Positions 24,748 to 33,918 of a DNA stretch of 64,000 nt are shown here, piece after piece. The translations under genes and the position numbers were made by a program. Each line of letters opens with the position of its first letter. Position 1 is the stretch's first letter. This DNA is from Brucella daejeonensis (GTDB lineage Bacteria; Pseudomonadota; Alphaproteobacteria; Rhizobiales; Rhizobiaceae): the NCBI RefSeq assembly GCF_014199265.1, contig NZ_JACIJG010000004.1:62001-126000 (forward strand), in the 5' to 3' direction. A model generated the notes under the pieces. The model searched no databases and was not told the DNA's origin. It saw only the letters and a program-made list of their open reading frames with translations.

Positions 24748-25907
24748 CCATGGAAAAAGCAGATCTCCAATATGTCCGCACGCAGATGGTGGATGGCGAG
24801 GCGCCGCCGCGCTCGGTGCAGGGCCTGTCGCACTGGCTGCGCGTCAATCTGTTCGCCACGCCCGTCGATTCGGCCCTGACGATTTTCGGCCTGCTTCTGG
24901 TGGTGTGGTTCCTTCCGCCGATCATCGAATGGGTGTTCGTCAATGCGGCCTGGACCGGCACCGACCGGACTGCCTGCCTGACGGTCGCGCAAGGCGGCGC
25001 CCAGCCGGAAGGCTGGTCGGGAGCCTGCTGGGCGTTCGTGAACGCGAAATACCAGCAATTCATCTATGGCCGCTATCCCCTGTCCGAACGCTGGCGCGTG
25101 GACCTCACGGCGCTGATCTTCGTTGTCCTGCTCGCGCCGCTTCTGATCCCGCGGGTTCCGAAAAAGGGGCTCAACGCCATCCTTTTCTTCCTGGTGTTTC
25201 CGGTGGTTGCGTTCTTCCTGCTGGTCGGAGGCTGGTTCGGACTGCCTTATGTGGAAACCCCGCTCTGGGGCGGTCTTCTGGTCACGCTGGTCCTGTCGTT
25301 CGTCGGCATCGCGGTCTCGCTGCCGCTCGGCATCGTGCTTGCGCTCGGCCGCCGGTCGAAACTGCCGGTCATCAAGACGATCTCCATCGTTTTCATCGAA
25401 ATGGTGCGCGGCGTTCCGCTGGTGACGGTGCTGTTCATGGCAAGCGTCATGCTGCCGCTGTTCCTGCCGCCGGGCGTCACCTTCGACAAATTGCTCCGCG
25501 CCCTGATCGGTGTCGCGCTTTTCGCCTCGGCCTATATGGCGGAAGTGGTGCGCGGCGGTCTTCAGGCCATTCCGCGCGGGCAATATGAGGGCGCGGATGC
25601 ACTGGGCCTGAGCTACTGGCAGAAAACGGGGCTGATCGTCCTGCCGCAGGCCCTGAAGCTTGTCATTCCGGGCATCGTCAACACCTTTATCGGCCTCTTC
25701 AAGGATACGAGCCTGGTCTACATCATCGGGATGTTCGATCTTCTGGGCATCGTGCGTCAGAACTTTTCCGATGCGAACTGGGCTTCTCCACAGACGCCTG
25801 CCACTGGCTTGCTCTTTGCGGGCTTCGTTTTCTGGATTTTCTGTTTCGCCATGTCGCGATACTCTATATTCATGGAACGGCGGCTCGACACGGGTCATAA
25901 ACGATAA
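24744..25907 (+). CDS. aapM: General L-amino acid ABC transporter, permease AapM
   Basis: The 387-residue partner permease has an N-terminal helix pair, a central insertion (residues 75-130) and the conserved HisMQ core ([58 protein letters not shown]). It forms the membrane channel together with AapQ. ATG 24744 overlaps the aapQ stop; a second ATG six bases on (24750) is equally possible. Fourteen bases separate it from aapP. Confidence 0.93.
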   Translation: MTMEKADLQYVRTQMVDGEAPPRSVQGLSHWLRVNLFATPVDSALTIFGLLLVVWFLPPIIEWVFVNAAWTGTDRTACLTVAQGGAQPEGWSGACWAFVNAKYQQFIYGRYPLSERWRVDLTALIFVVLLAPLLIPRVPKKGLNAILFFLVFPVVAFFLLVGGWFGLPYVETPLWGGLLVTLVLSFVGIAVSLPLGIVLALGRRSKLPVIKTISIVFIEMVRGVPLVTVLFMASVMLPLFLPPGVTFDKLLRALIGVALFASAYMAEVVRGGLQAIPRGQYEGADALGLSYWQKTGLIVLPQALKLVIPGIVNTFIGLFKDTSLVYIIGMFDLLGIVRQNFSDANWASPQTPATGLLFAGFVFWIFCFAMSRYSIFMERRLDTGHKR

Positions 25908-25921
25908 AAATAAAGGGAATA

Positions 25922-26737
<816 letters not shown>

Positions 26738-26760
26738 TCGGCTTTTTCAGGAGCGAATTG

Positions 26761-26794
26761 AAAACACCCGTCAGAAGAACTGGCGGGTGTTTTT
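26761..26794. terminator. Rho-independent terminator after aapP
   Basis: AACACCCGTCAG-AAGAA-CTGGCGGGTGTT is followed by a T-run. The complete stem pairs with one G-T. Confidence 0.85.
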
Positions 26795-26812
26795 GCGAGC
26801 ACGGAGGGGATC

Positions 26813-27220
26813 GTGAAGAATTTTCAGTGGCTGGAAGAACTTCCAGCCGGGCGACACCGCGAGTTCCATGCCTTTTATTGCCGGGAATGGTGGACCGGGG
26901 AGCGGAGCTTCGAGGACGTCACCCATATGCTTGCCCATTGCGACCTGCTTCTGTTCTGCCTCGATGTCGATGGACGGATTGCGGGCTTTGCGCGGGTGCT
27001 GAGCGATTTCACGTTCAAGGCAATGATCTTCGATGTCATCGTGGCGGCAGAGCATCGCGGGCAGGGGCTTGGACAGGCTCTCGTACAGCGCGTGTTGAGC
27101 CATGAAAAGCTCAGGCGCGTGAAGAGCTTCGAGCTATATTGCCCGGATCGGCTCGTGCCGTTTTACGAGAAACTGGGCTTCGTCAAAGGCACATCTTCGC
27201 TGCTTTTCAACCAGCCCTGA
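26813..27220 (+). CDS. GNAT-family N-acetyltransferase
   Basis: The 135-residue protein has the acetyl-CoA loop of the GNAT fold in VAAEHRGQGLGQALVQ, preceded by a beta strand (MIFDVIV) and followed by the C-terminal motif RLVPFYEKLGFVKG. The acceptor is unknown. It starts with GTG at 26813, with GGAGGGG at good distance. Located just downstream of the aapP terminator, and convergent with the arsR-like gene. Confidence 0.85.
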   Translation: MKNFQWLEELPAGRHREFHAFYCREWWTGERSFEDVTHMLAHCDLLLFCLDVDGRIAGFARVLSDFTFKAMIFDVIVAAEHRGQGLGQALVQRVLSHEKLRRVKSFELYCPDRLVPFYEKLGFVKGTSSLLFNQP

Positions 27221-27246
27221 ACCGTCCGGCATCGGATATAATCCGA

Positions 27247-27564
27247 TCAATCCTCCACGAAGCGGCGCAGGCGTTGCAGCGCGTCTTCCCACTGGCCCGA
27301 AACACTGGCGAGATAGGCGCGGGCGTCGACAAGCGGCGCGGGATGCAGCCGAAACCGGCTCTCCCGCCCCACTTTCTCCCGTTCGACCAGTCTCGCCTGT
27401 TCCAGAACGGCAAGATGCTTGGTCACGGCCTGCCGCGTTATGGTGCCATTTTGCGAGAGCAAGACGATGGAGCGGCTTTCCCCATCGCTCAGGGTCTCGA
27501 TGAGCGCCAGCCGGGTCGGATCGGCCAGCGCTGCAAAGACGGCGGATATTTCCGTAGCGTGCAT
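27247..27564 (-). CDS. ArsR-family transcriptional regulator
   Basis: The 105-residue winged-helix protein begins EISAVFAALADPTRLALIETL and has the recognition helix ITRQAVTKHLAVLEQARLVE. It lacks an obvious metal-binding cysteine pair, so it belongs to the metal-independent ArsR branch that often accompanies SRPBCC (AHSA1-like) genes. Start 27564 follows AGGACGGAA, eight bases after the SRPBCC stop. It is the second gene in the pair; usually the regulator comes first. Confidence 0.85.
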   Translation of the reverse strand: MHATEISAVFAALADPTRLALIETLSDGESRSIVLLSQNGTITRQAVTKHLAVLEQARLVEREKVGRESRFRLHPAPLVDARAYLASVSGQWEDALQRLRRFVED

Positions 27565-27571
27565 TTCCGTC

Positions 27572-28030
27572 CTATCGTTTCTCGGCATGGGCCTTGATAT
27601 TGCCAACCTGCTCCTCCCAGCCCCCGTCGTTCATCCGAAGGGCAATCGGCTGGCGTTCGGCGGGCAGGGCGTCGAAACCGCTTTCGATGACGGTCAGGCG
27701 TGTGCCGCTATCGATCGGCTGTAACCTGAATTCAACAAGCGTCGGCGGTTCGCTGGAATAATCCGTATCCCGGTCCACGGCATAGGGGTGCCAGGTGAAA
27801 GCGAAATAATCGGGCGAACGCATGTCCTTTATGAAAGCCTCCCAACGCACGTGCTCAAAGCCCGGATAGGTCACGTGGCCGAACGAGCGCGTGCCGACGA
27901 TGAACGGGCCTTCGATCTTTACCTGGAACCAGGTTCCGAACTCATCATGATCGGTCAGCGCGCGCCAGACCCGGTCGATCCCGGCATGAATGTCTACCGT
28001 CTTCTCAATGCGGTCGGTACTGCTTGTCAT
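27572..28030 (-). CDS. SRPBCC (AHSA1-type) domain protein
   Basis: The 152-residue protein has the START/Bet v 1-like fold pattern of AHSA1 proteins: KTVDIHAGIDRVWRALTDHDEFGTWF at the N-terminus and GWEEQVGNIKAHAEKR as the final helix. Such proteins bind hydrophobic small molecules; function here is unknown. GGAGG lies nine bases before ATG 28030. Two copies of GCAAC-N6-GTTGC lie upstream (28051-28068 and 28093-28108), matching the site at the start of the HxlR gene, so it is probably controlled by HxlR. Operon with the ArsR gene. Confidence 0.85.
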   Translation of the reverse strand: MTSSTDRIEKTVDIHAGIDRVWRALTDHDEFGTWFQVKIEGPFIVGTRSFGHVTYPGFEHVRWEAFIKDMRSPDYFAFTWHPYAVDRDTDYSSEPPTLVEFRLQPIDSGTRLTVIESGFDALPAERQPIALRMNDGGWEEQVGNIKAHAEKR

Positions 28031-28050
28031 GGCATATATCCTCCGTAATA

Positions 28051-28068
28051 GGCAACTTGATGGTTGCC
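28051..28068. promoter_or_regulatory. Operator site 1, GCAAC-N6-GTTGC
   Basis: GGCAAC (28051-28056) and GTTGCC (28063-28068) are perfect arms with a six-base spacer. It lies 21 bases upstream of the SRPBCC start codon. Confidence 0.65.
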
Positions 28069-28092
28069 AATTTACAGATACTTGAAAAATAC

Positions 28093-28108
28093 GCAACCAA
28101 AAAGTTGC
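28093..28108. promoter_or_regulatory. Operator site 2, GCAAC-N6-GTTGC
   Basis: GCAAC (28093-28097) and GTTGC (28104-28108) with spacer CAAAAA. It sits between the HxlR stop codon and operator site 1. Confidence 0.65.
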
Positions 28109-28113
28109 ATAAT

Positions 28114-28815
28114 TTATTCCGGCATGGAAGCCTTGTCGGGAAGCGGAAACAGCGTCACGAATTTTTCCGCGAGCGTTCTGTCTCCCTTGATGACAAGAAG
28201 ATCGGCGTTTTCCAGCGCCGAGAGCGGCTGTCCTCCGTAAATTGCGGCGGCGAGCATTCGGGGAGACGCTTCGAAAAACAGGTCGTACTTCTCGTCGGCC
28301 CCCCGCTGTATTTCCAGTCCGCCGCCGTCCATTCGAGCGATGAAATCCTCGCCATCCAGACGGAATCCGATGGTGAAATGCAGGTCCAGCGCCTTTTTGC
28401 CGTCCAGCATGGTCCGCAGGGAAAGCAGGAACGAGTTGGTCGAAATAGGCAGGTTGGGATCGTGGCCAGGCGAGCGCGCCGCCCAGCGGCCAAGCGCCTG
28501 AAGGATCGGCTCGCTTTCATAGCCCCATTCGGTCAGTTCATAGACCTGCACGGACGCAGGAGGCGCAAGTCTGGTCTTGTGCAGAATGCCTGCGGCTTCC
28601 AGACCTTCCAGTCTCTGCGTCAGCACATTGGCGCTCACGCCCGGCAGGCCGGAGCGCAGATCGCCGAAGCGTTTCGGCCCGAACATCAGTTCGCGCATAA
28701 TGAGAAGGGACCAGCGTTCCCCAATCAGATCAAGGGCATGGGCCGCAGCGCAGGCATCGTTATAGCTACGCTTGGAGGCTGGGTTGTCAGCTTTAGTTAC
28801 TTTTTCTAACTTCAT
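28114..28815 (-). CDS. HxlR-family regulator with C-terminal sterol-carrier-like domain
   Basis: The 233-residue protein has an HxlR winged helix at residues 15-85 (KRSYNDACAAAHALDLIGER; PGVSANVLTQRLEGLEAAGI) and a C-terminal domain of about 110 residues (ALDLHFTIGFRLDGEDFIAR) of the SCP2-like type, which may bind a lipid-like ligand. It probably represses itself and the SRPBCC-ArsR pair through GCAAC-N6-GTTGC. The third site (28806-28821) covers its own start codon. No good Shine-Dalgarno is visible, so the start could be leaderless or slightly downstream. Confidence 0.87.
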   Translation of the reverse strand: MKLEKVTKADNPASKRSYNDACAAAHALDLIGERWSLLIMRELMFGPKRFGDLRSGLPGVSANVLTQRLEGLEAAGILHKTRLAPPASVQVYELTEWGYESEPILQALGRWAARSPGHDPNLPISTNSFLLSLRTMLDGKKALDLHFTIGFRLDGEDFIARMDGGGLEIQRGADEKYDLFFEASPRMLAAAIYGGQPLSALENADLLVIKGDRTLAEKFVTLFPLPDKASMPE

Positions 28816-28821
28816 GGTTGC
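28806..28821. promoter_or_regulatory. Operator site 3 over the HxlR start
   Basis: CTAAC (28806-28810), spacer TTCATG, GTTGC (28817-28821): one arm deviates by one base from the GCAAC of sites 1 and 2. The HxlR start codon lies inside the spacer. Confidence 0.55.
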
Positions 28822-28896
28822 TAATTATAACTTATCTGTCATTATGTGCAAGCAAGGATAGCGCGGGTACCGCGCAATCACGGAGGAAATTCGGTC

Positions 28897-28928
28897 TGCG
28901 TCCTATGGGACGGCCCCTTTGGGACGCA
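28897..28928 (+). promoter_or_regulatory. Leader hairpin before the VOC gene
   Basis: TGCGTCC (28897-28903) pairs with GGGACGCA (28921-28928), in the leader 50 bases upstream of the VOC gene. No T-run follows. Confidence 0.35.
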
Positions 28929-28979
28929 CGATGAAACCGGGAAGGAGCGGGGCACGGCCCCGCCGATGGAGGAAATACC

Positions 28980-29396
28980 ATGCCGAAAATGATTTTTGTG
29001 AACCTGCCGGTGAAGGATGTTGCGCGCTCAACAAGCTTCTATGAAGCCATTGGCGCAACGAAGAACCCCATGTTCTCGGACGAAACCGCGTCCTGCATGG
29101 TCTTCTCCGACACCATCCACGCCATGATCCTCGATCATGACAAGTTCAGCCAGTTCACGCCCCGGAAGATTGCCGATGCGAGCGCTGTCAGCGAAGTGCT
29201 CGTCTGCCTGTCGGCGGAGAGCAGGGCCGAGGTCGATGAAACGCTGGAAAAGGCCGTGAAAGCGGGCGGTCGCGCCGATCCGGCGCCGAAGCAGGATTAT
29301 GGTTTCATGTATGGCCGCAGCTTCGAAGACCTGGACGGGCATATCTGGGAGCTGATGTGGATGGATATGGAAGAAGCCGCCAAGGTGATGGGATGA
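28980..29396 (+). CDS. VOC-family (glyoxalase-like) protein
   Basis: The 138-residue protein has the beta-alpha-beta-beta-beta repeat of the vicinal-oxygen-chelate fold: MIFVNLPVKDVARSTSFYEAIG at the start and YGFMYGRSFEDLDGHIWELMWMD near the end. The C-terminal Glu in HIWELMW would be a metal ligand. Substrate unknown; homologues are often annotated as glyoxalase or extradiol dioxygenase. GGAGG precedes the ATG. Ten bases separate it from the next VOC gene. Confidence 0.85.
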   Translation: MPKMIFVNLPVKDVARSTSFYEAIGATKNPMFSDETASCMVFSDTIHAMILDHDKFSQFTPRKIADASAVSEVLVCLSAESRAEVDETLEKAVKAGGRADPAPKQDYGFMYGRSFEDLDGHIWELMWMDMEEAAKVMG

Positions 29397-29406
29397 GGAG
29401 GAGAAA

Positions 29407-29901
29407 ATGTCCGGTCTGACAATTTGTCTCTGGTTCGACACGCAGGCTGAAGAAGCCGCGAACCACTATGTTTCGATCTTCCGCGCCTGCGGAAGGCAGG
29501 CCTCCGTCGATGGCCTCGTTCGCTTCGAACATGGGCACCAGCCCGCCGGCACCGATGTGGTGGTGGCCAATTTCACGCTCGACGGGCAGGTCATGGCGGG
29601 CCTGAACGGCGGGCCGCAGTTCAAGTTTTCCCCGGCGGTTTCGCTCTTTGTCCAATGCAGGGACCAGACGGAACTGGATATGTTCTGGGAAAGGCTGATG
29701 GAAGGTGGCGGCGCGCCGATGGAATGCGGCTGGCTGACCGATAAATACGGGTTTTCATGGCAGGTCGTGCCGCAGATGCTGCTCGATATCCTGAAAACCG
29801 GCGAGCCTGAAGTGCGCCAGCGCGTCGTCAACGCCATGATGAAGATGATCAAGCTCGATATCGCTGCACTGGAAGCGGCGCGCGACGCGACTAATCTCTG
29901 A
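29407..29901 (+). CDS. PhnB-like VOC protein
   Basis: The 164-residue protein belongs to the PhnB/3-demethylubiquinone-9 methyltransferase-like branch of VOC proteins: LTICLWFDTQAEEAANHYVSIF, then MAGLNGGPQFKFSPAVSLFVQC and CGWLTDKYGFSWQVVPQMLL. Despite the old family name, methyltransferase activity is not established for these. It is co-transcribed with the VOC gene upstream and overlaps the convergent FAD monooxygenase gene by 11 bases at the 3' ends. Confidence 0.87.
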   Translation: MSGLTICLWFDTQAEEAANHYVSIFRACGRQASVDGLVRFEHGHQPAGTDVVVANFTLDGQVMAGLNGGPQFKFSPAVSLFVQCRDQTELDMFWERLMEGGGAPMECGWLTDKYGFSWQVVPQMLLDILKTGEPEVRQRVVNAMMKMIKLDIAALEAARDATNL

Positions 29902-31096
29902 CAGCCGCGACGGCGTCGTAACCGTAAAGCCAGTCGAGGTTCTTCAGGAACGTGTCGGGGCGGCGCATGGCAAAAAGCATGTTGCGGCCAAGCGCAAGAA
30001 CGCCCGTCGCGTGATAGGCGAACCGGTTCAGTTGCCCGCGCCGGGCGACCGCTGAAATTCGCTGCTTGCGGACGGCATCGAACCTTCGTAACCCGGCCTC
30101 CCGGTCGGCGCTGTCCAAAGCTTCGGCAAGCGCCGCGGCATCTTCGATCGCCATGGCCGCACCCTGCGCGGCGAAAGGCGTGACGGCGTGGGAGGCATCG
30201 CCGAGGAAGATCGTTCTGCCCGGTCCGGCGAAATGCGCTTCAGCCATCTGGAACAGAGGCCAATAGGTCCACTCGCCGGCCATCGCCAGCACGTCGCGAA
30301 CCGGCGCGCTCCAGCTTGCATAGAGGGAGCGCAGCAGATTCAGGTCGCCGGTCCGGGACCAGACTTCACCGGGGTTTTCCCCGGCCGTAATCGCGACGAA
30401 ATTGAAGAAGCTGCCGCCCTTGACGGGATAGGCGATGAAATGCGCCTTGTCGCCGAGCCATGCCGAGACGGCCATGCGCTCCGCTACCGCTTCGCGGAAG
30501 GATGCGGGCAGGGCTTGCGCTGCAAGCGTCGTGCGCCATGCGATATGGCCGCTGAACTGCGCCTTGGGGTAGCCGGCCTTCGAACGCTCAGCCGACCAGA
30601 CGCCATCGCAGGCGATCAGATAGGCGGCGTCGAGCACTTCTTGGGCGTTGCCGTTGCGGATGGTGGCTGAAACGCCGCCATTTTCGGCCTTGTGAGTGAC
30701 GATTTCGGCATCGAGGCTGATTTCGATGCCGGGTGTTTCGCGACAGGCATCGAGCAGCGCGGATTGCAGGTCGGCCCGGTGGCAGACGACATAGGGATGA
30801 TGCCAGCGTCTGAAAGTCCTGTCGCCGAGCTTCATTTCAAGAAGTGGACGCGCCTTGCGTCCGTCCATGAGATAGAGCGCTTCGGGCGTTACGGCCTGTG
30901 CGCCAAGACGATCGGCAATGCCGAGCCTTTCCAGATGGCGCATCGCATTGGGGGCAAGTTGCAGGCCCGCGCCGACTTCCGACAGGCTCCGCGCTTTTTC
31001 GAGCAGGCGAATATTCCAGCCGCGCGCTGCCAGTTCCAGCGCCGCGCTAAGACCGGCGACACCGGCCCCGACAATCAATATGCGCCCTTTGCTCAT
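29891..31096 (-). CDS. FAD-dependent monooxygenase (salicylate hydroxylase-like)
   Basis: The 401-residue flavoprotein has the ADP-binding loop ILIVGAGVAGLSAALELAARG, a middle motif LIACDGVWSAERSKAG and the FAD-ribityl motif TIFLGDASHAVTPFAAQGAA. These are the three signatures of group A aromatic hydroxylases that use NAD(P)H and O2. A phenolic substrate such as salicylate or 6-hydroxynicotinate is possible. Start 31096 (MSKGRILIVG) fits the fold; a start at 31117 is also in frame. It lies downstream of the zinc protein gene on the same strand, with 44 bases between. Confidence 0.88.
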   Translation of the reverse strand: MSKGRILIVGAGVAGLSAALELAARGWNIRLLEKARSLSEVGAGLQLAPNAMRHLERLGIADRLGAQAVTPEALYLMDGRKARPLLEMKLGDRTFRRWHHPYVVCHRADLQSALLDACRETPGIEISLDAEIVTHKAENGGVSATIRNGNAQEVLDAAYLIACDGVWSAERSKAGYPKAQFSGHIAWRTTLAAQALPASFREAVAERMAVSAWLGDKAHFIAYPVKGGSFFNFVAITAGENPGEVWSRTGDLNLLRSLYASWSAPVRDVLAMAGEWTYWPLFQMAEAHFAGPGRTIFLGDASHAVTPFAAQGAAMAIEDAAALAEALDSADREAGLRRFDAVRKQRISAVARRGQLNRFAYHATGVLALGRNMLFAMRRPDTFLKNLDWLYGYDAVAAVRD

Positions 31097-31140
31097 GTTG
31101 CCGCGCTCATCCGGCATTCAGCCCGATGAGACCAGTCCGA

Positions 31141-31395
31141 TCAGGCCGCTTTCCCCGCTGGCGCTTCGTAAACGCAGCCAGCCGGGACGGTTTCATCGGC
31201 GTGAAGCTTTGCATTGTAGCGATAAAGCGTCGAGCAGTATGGGCACACGACTTCGCTTTCATCGCCCATATCGAGAAAAACATGCGGATGATCGAAGGGC
31301 GGGTTCGCGCCAACGCACATGAATTCCTTCACGCCGATTTCGATGGCAGCATGGCCGGCGTCGTTCTGGAAGTGAGGAATGATGTGATCGGACAT
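31141..31395 (-). CDS. NDUFS6-like zinc protein (zf-CHCC)
   Basis: The 84-residue protein has the zf-CHCC pattern of the complex I zinc subunit: FMCVGANPPFDHPHVFLDMG and then EVVCPYCSTLYRY, giving C-x8-H-x(n)-C-x2-C. The mitochondrial relative NDUFS6 binds zinc on the peripheral arm of complex I. It is a stand-alone gene in many alphaproteobacteria. With the NDUFS4-like gene at 11899 it is the second complex I accessory subunit in this window. Normal length; the start is well supported by the conserved N-terminus. Confidence 0.9.
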   Translation of the reverse strand: MSDHIIPHFQNDAGHAAIEIGVKEFMCVGANPPFDHPHVFLDMGDESEVVCPYCSTLYRYNAKLHADETVPAGCVYEAPAGKAA

Positions 31396-31556
31396 GATAT
31401 GCTCCGGTTCTGATCGATGGTCGGTACATGGCGCGATGTGGAACTGCTTTTCGGACAGGATCGCGCCTGGACATTGCCATGCGTGTACCGCGAATGTCTT
31501 GTTTTCGGAAGCGTTTTCATCAATTCTGAGGACATTTCAAGCGATTTGCTATCAAA

Positions 31557-31574
31557 CTGTCATATGACAGCCAT
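31557..31574 (+). promoter_or_regulatory. Candidate Pho box upstream of ppk
   Basis: CTGTCAT (31557-31563) is followed after four bases by CAGCCAT (31568-31574), which matches a second CTGTCAT repeat at five of seven positions. The 7-4-7 spacing is that of PhoB sites. It lies 50 bases before the ppk start. Confidence 0.45.
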
Positions 31575-31623
31575 AGGCTTGGGGCAAAGCCGGAACATTT
31601 CGGTGATAGCCGGGACAGGAAAG

Positions 31624-33918
31624 ATGAACAAAAACAGCATTATGGCCAGCGAAACCTCCAACGCGAGCAAGCGCGGAACTTCCGATATGCCAGCAGAGCC
31701 GATCACCGTTTCCAGCGCGGTCCCTTCCGGTGAAGCCGGCGCCGACGCTCACGAAGCTTTGAACGGCGAATTGATGCAAAGCGCCGACCGCTTCGTCAAT
31801 CGCGAGTTTTCGTGGCTGCAATTCAATCGCCGCGTTCTGGAGGAAGCCGCGAATATGCGCCAGCCCCTGCTTGAGCGCCTGCGCTTCCTGTCCATTTCCG
31901 CCGCCAATCTCGATGAGTTCTTCATGGTTCGCATCGCCGGTCTCGCGGCGCAGGTGCGCGCTGGCGTGGCCATGCGCAGCGCCGACGGGCGCACGCCGCA
32001 GGAGCAGCTCGATTTCGTGCTGGAGGAAGTCGGGCGCTTGCAGGTCAAGCAGCAGAACCGCCTGCGCTTTTTGCGTGGCGAACTCGAAAAGGAAAATATC
32101 GAGATCGTTCGCCCGACCGCTTTGTCAAAGCCGGAGAAGGAATGGCTCGAAAACCATTTTCTGGAAACGATCTTCCCGGTCCTGACGCCGCTGTCCATCG
32201 ACCCGGCGCATCCGTTCCCCTTCATTCCCAATCTTGGTTTTTCGATTGCGCTGCAATTGGCACGCCGCGCCGACAATCATCCGATGACGGCGCTGCTGCG
32301 CATTCCCGTCGCGCTCAAACGCTTCATCCAGCTCCCGACCGATCAGCCGAATGTCTATCGTTTCATCACCATTGAGGATGCGGTGAGCCTGTTCATCGAG
32401 CGCCTGTTCCCCGGTTATGAAGTGCGCGGCGCGGGCACGTTCCGCATCATTCGCGACAGCGATATCGAGGTGGAGGAAGAGGCGGAAGATCTGGTGCGCC
32501 TGTTCGAGACGGCGCTGAAGCGCCGCCGCCGCGGACAGGTGATTCGTATCGAATTCGACGGCGAAATGCCCGAAGCGCTGCGGATTTTCGTGGCGACGGA
32601 ACTGGGCGTCTCGGAAAACCGTATCAGCGTGCATGAGGGGCTTCTGGCGCTCAACATGATCTCGGAGATCGTTTCGATCCCGCGCGAAGACCTGAAATTC
32701 GTATCCTACAATCCGCGCTTCCCCGAGCGTATCCGCGAACATGGCGGTGATTGCTTCGCGGCCATCCGCGAAAAGGACATCGTGGTCCATCACCCCTATG
32801 AGTCCTTCGATGTCGTGGTGCAGTTCCTGCGTCAGGCGGCAGCCGACCCGGATGTGCTGGCCATCAAGCAGACGCTTTATCGAACCTCCAATGACAGCCC
32901 GATCGTACGCGCGCTGGTCGATGCGGCGGAAGCGGGCAAGTCGGTGACGGCGCTGGTCGAACTGAAGGCGCGTTTCGACGAAGAAGCGAATATCCGCTGG
33001 GCGCGCGATCTGGAACGCGCCGGCGTTCAGGTGGTGTTCGGCTTCATCGAACTGAAGACCCACGCGAAAATGTCGCTCGTGGTGCGCCGCGAAGACCAGA
33101 AGCTGCGATCCTATGTGCATCTGGGAACCGGCAATTATCATCCGATCACGGCGCGCATCTATACCGACCTGTCATTCTTCACGTCGGATGCCGATATCGC
33201 CCGCGACGTGTCGCATATCTTCAATTTCATCACCGGCTATGCGCAGCCTGCCGAGGAAATGAAGATTGCGATTTCGCCTTTCACCCTGCGCGCGCGAATC
33301 CTCAAGCATATCGAGGACGAGATCGCCCATGCGAAGGCGGGACGTCCGGCCGCGATCTGGATGAAGATGAACTCGCTCGTTGATCCACAGATAATTGATG
33401 CGCTCTATATTGCGAGCCAGTCGGGCGTGCAGATCGACCTTGTCGTGCGCGGAATTTGCTGTCTGCGTCCGGGTGTGCCGGGCCTTTCCGACAATATTCG
33501 CGCCAAGTCGATTGTCGGGCGTTTTCTGGAACATAGCCGCATATTCTGCTTTGGAAACGGTCAGGACCTGCCTTCCGACAAGGCCATCGTCTATATCGGC
33601 TCAGCCGACATGATGCCGCGCAATCTCGACCGCCGCGTGGAGACGCTGGTGCCTGTCACCAACGCCACCGTACACCAGCAAATCCTGTCGCAAATCATGT
33701 TTGCCAACATAATTGATAACCAGCAGAGCTATCAGCTACTTGCGGACGGCACCGCTCGCCGGATAGAAAAAGAAACAGGAGAGGAAGCTTTCAACGCTCA
33801 GGAATATTTCATGACCAATCCCAGCCTGTCGGGTCGCGGAAAGTCGCTGAAGTCTTCGGCCCCCCGCCTTATCGCGCACCGCAAGCGCGTGCAGGCGGAA
33901 AGAAACACGACTGCATGA
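31624..33918 (+). CDS. ppk1: Polyphosphate kinase 1
   Basis: The 764-residue enzyme reversibly polymerises the gamma phosphate of ATP into polyphosphate. It has the N-domain [20 protein letters not shown], head domain, and two catalytic phospholipase-D-like domains with the histidines in [19 protein letters not shown]...[15 protein letters not shown] and in the later segment FCFGNGQ...[20 protein letters not shown] 31624 has AGGAAAG in front; it gives a non-conserved head of about 45 residues, slightly longer than usual. ppx overlaps its stop by ATGA. A possible PhoB site precedes it. Confidence 0.95.
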   Translation: MNKNSIMASETSNASKRGTSDMPAEPITVSSAVPSGEAGADAHEALNGELMQSADRFVNREFSWLQFNRRVLEEAANMRQPLLERLRFLSISAANLDEFFMVRIAGLAAQVRAGVAMRSADGRTPQEQLDFVLEEVGRLQVKQQNRLRFLRGELEKENIEIVRPTALSKPEKEWLENHFLETIFPVLTPLSIDPAHPFPFIPNLGFSIALQLARRADNHPMTALLRIPVALKRFIQLPTDQPNVYRFITIEDAVSLFIERLFPGYEVRGAGTFRIIRDSDIEVEEEAEDLVRLFETALKRRRRGQVIRIEFDGEMPEALRIFVATELGVSENRISVHEGLLALNMISEIVSIPREDLKFVSYNPRFPERIREHGGDCFAAIREKDIVVHHPYESFDVVVQFLRQAAADPDVLAIKQTLYRTSNDSPIVRALVDAAEAGKSVTALVELKARFDEEANIRWARDLERAGVQVVFGFIELKTHAKMSLVVRREDQKLRSYVHLGTGNYHPITARIYTDLSFFTSDADIARDVSHIFNFITGYAQPAEEMKIAISPFTLRARILKHIEDEIAHAKAGRPAAIWMKMNSLVDPQIIDALYIASQSGVQIDLVVRGICCLRPGVPGLSDNIRAKSIVGRFLEHSRIFCFGNGQDLPSDKAIVYIGSADMMPRNLDRRVETLVPVTNATVHQQILSQIMFANIIDNQQSYQLLADGTARRIEKETGEEAFNAQEYFMTNPSLSGRGKSLKSSAPRLIAHRKRVQAERNTTA

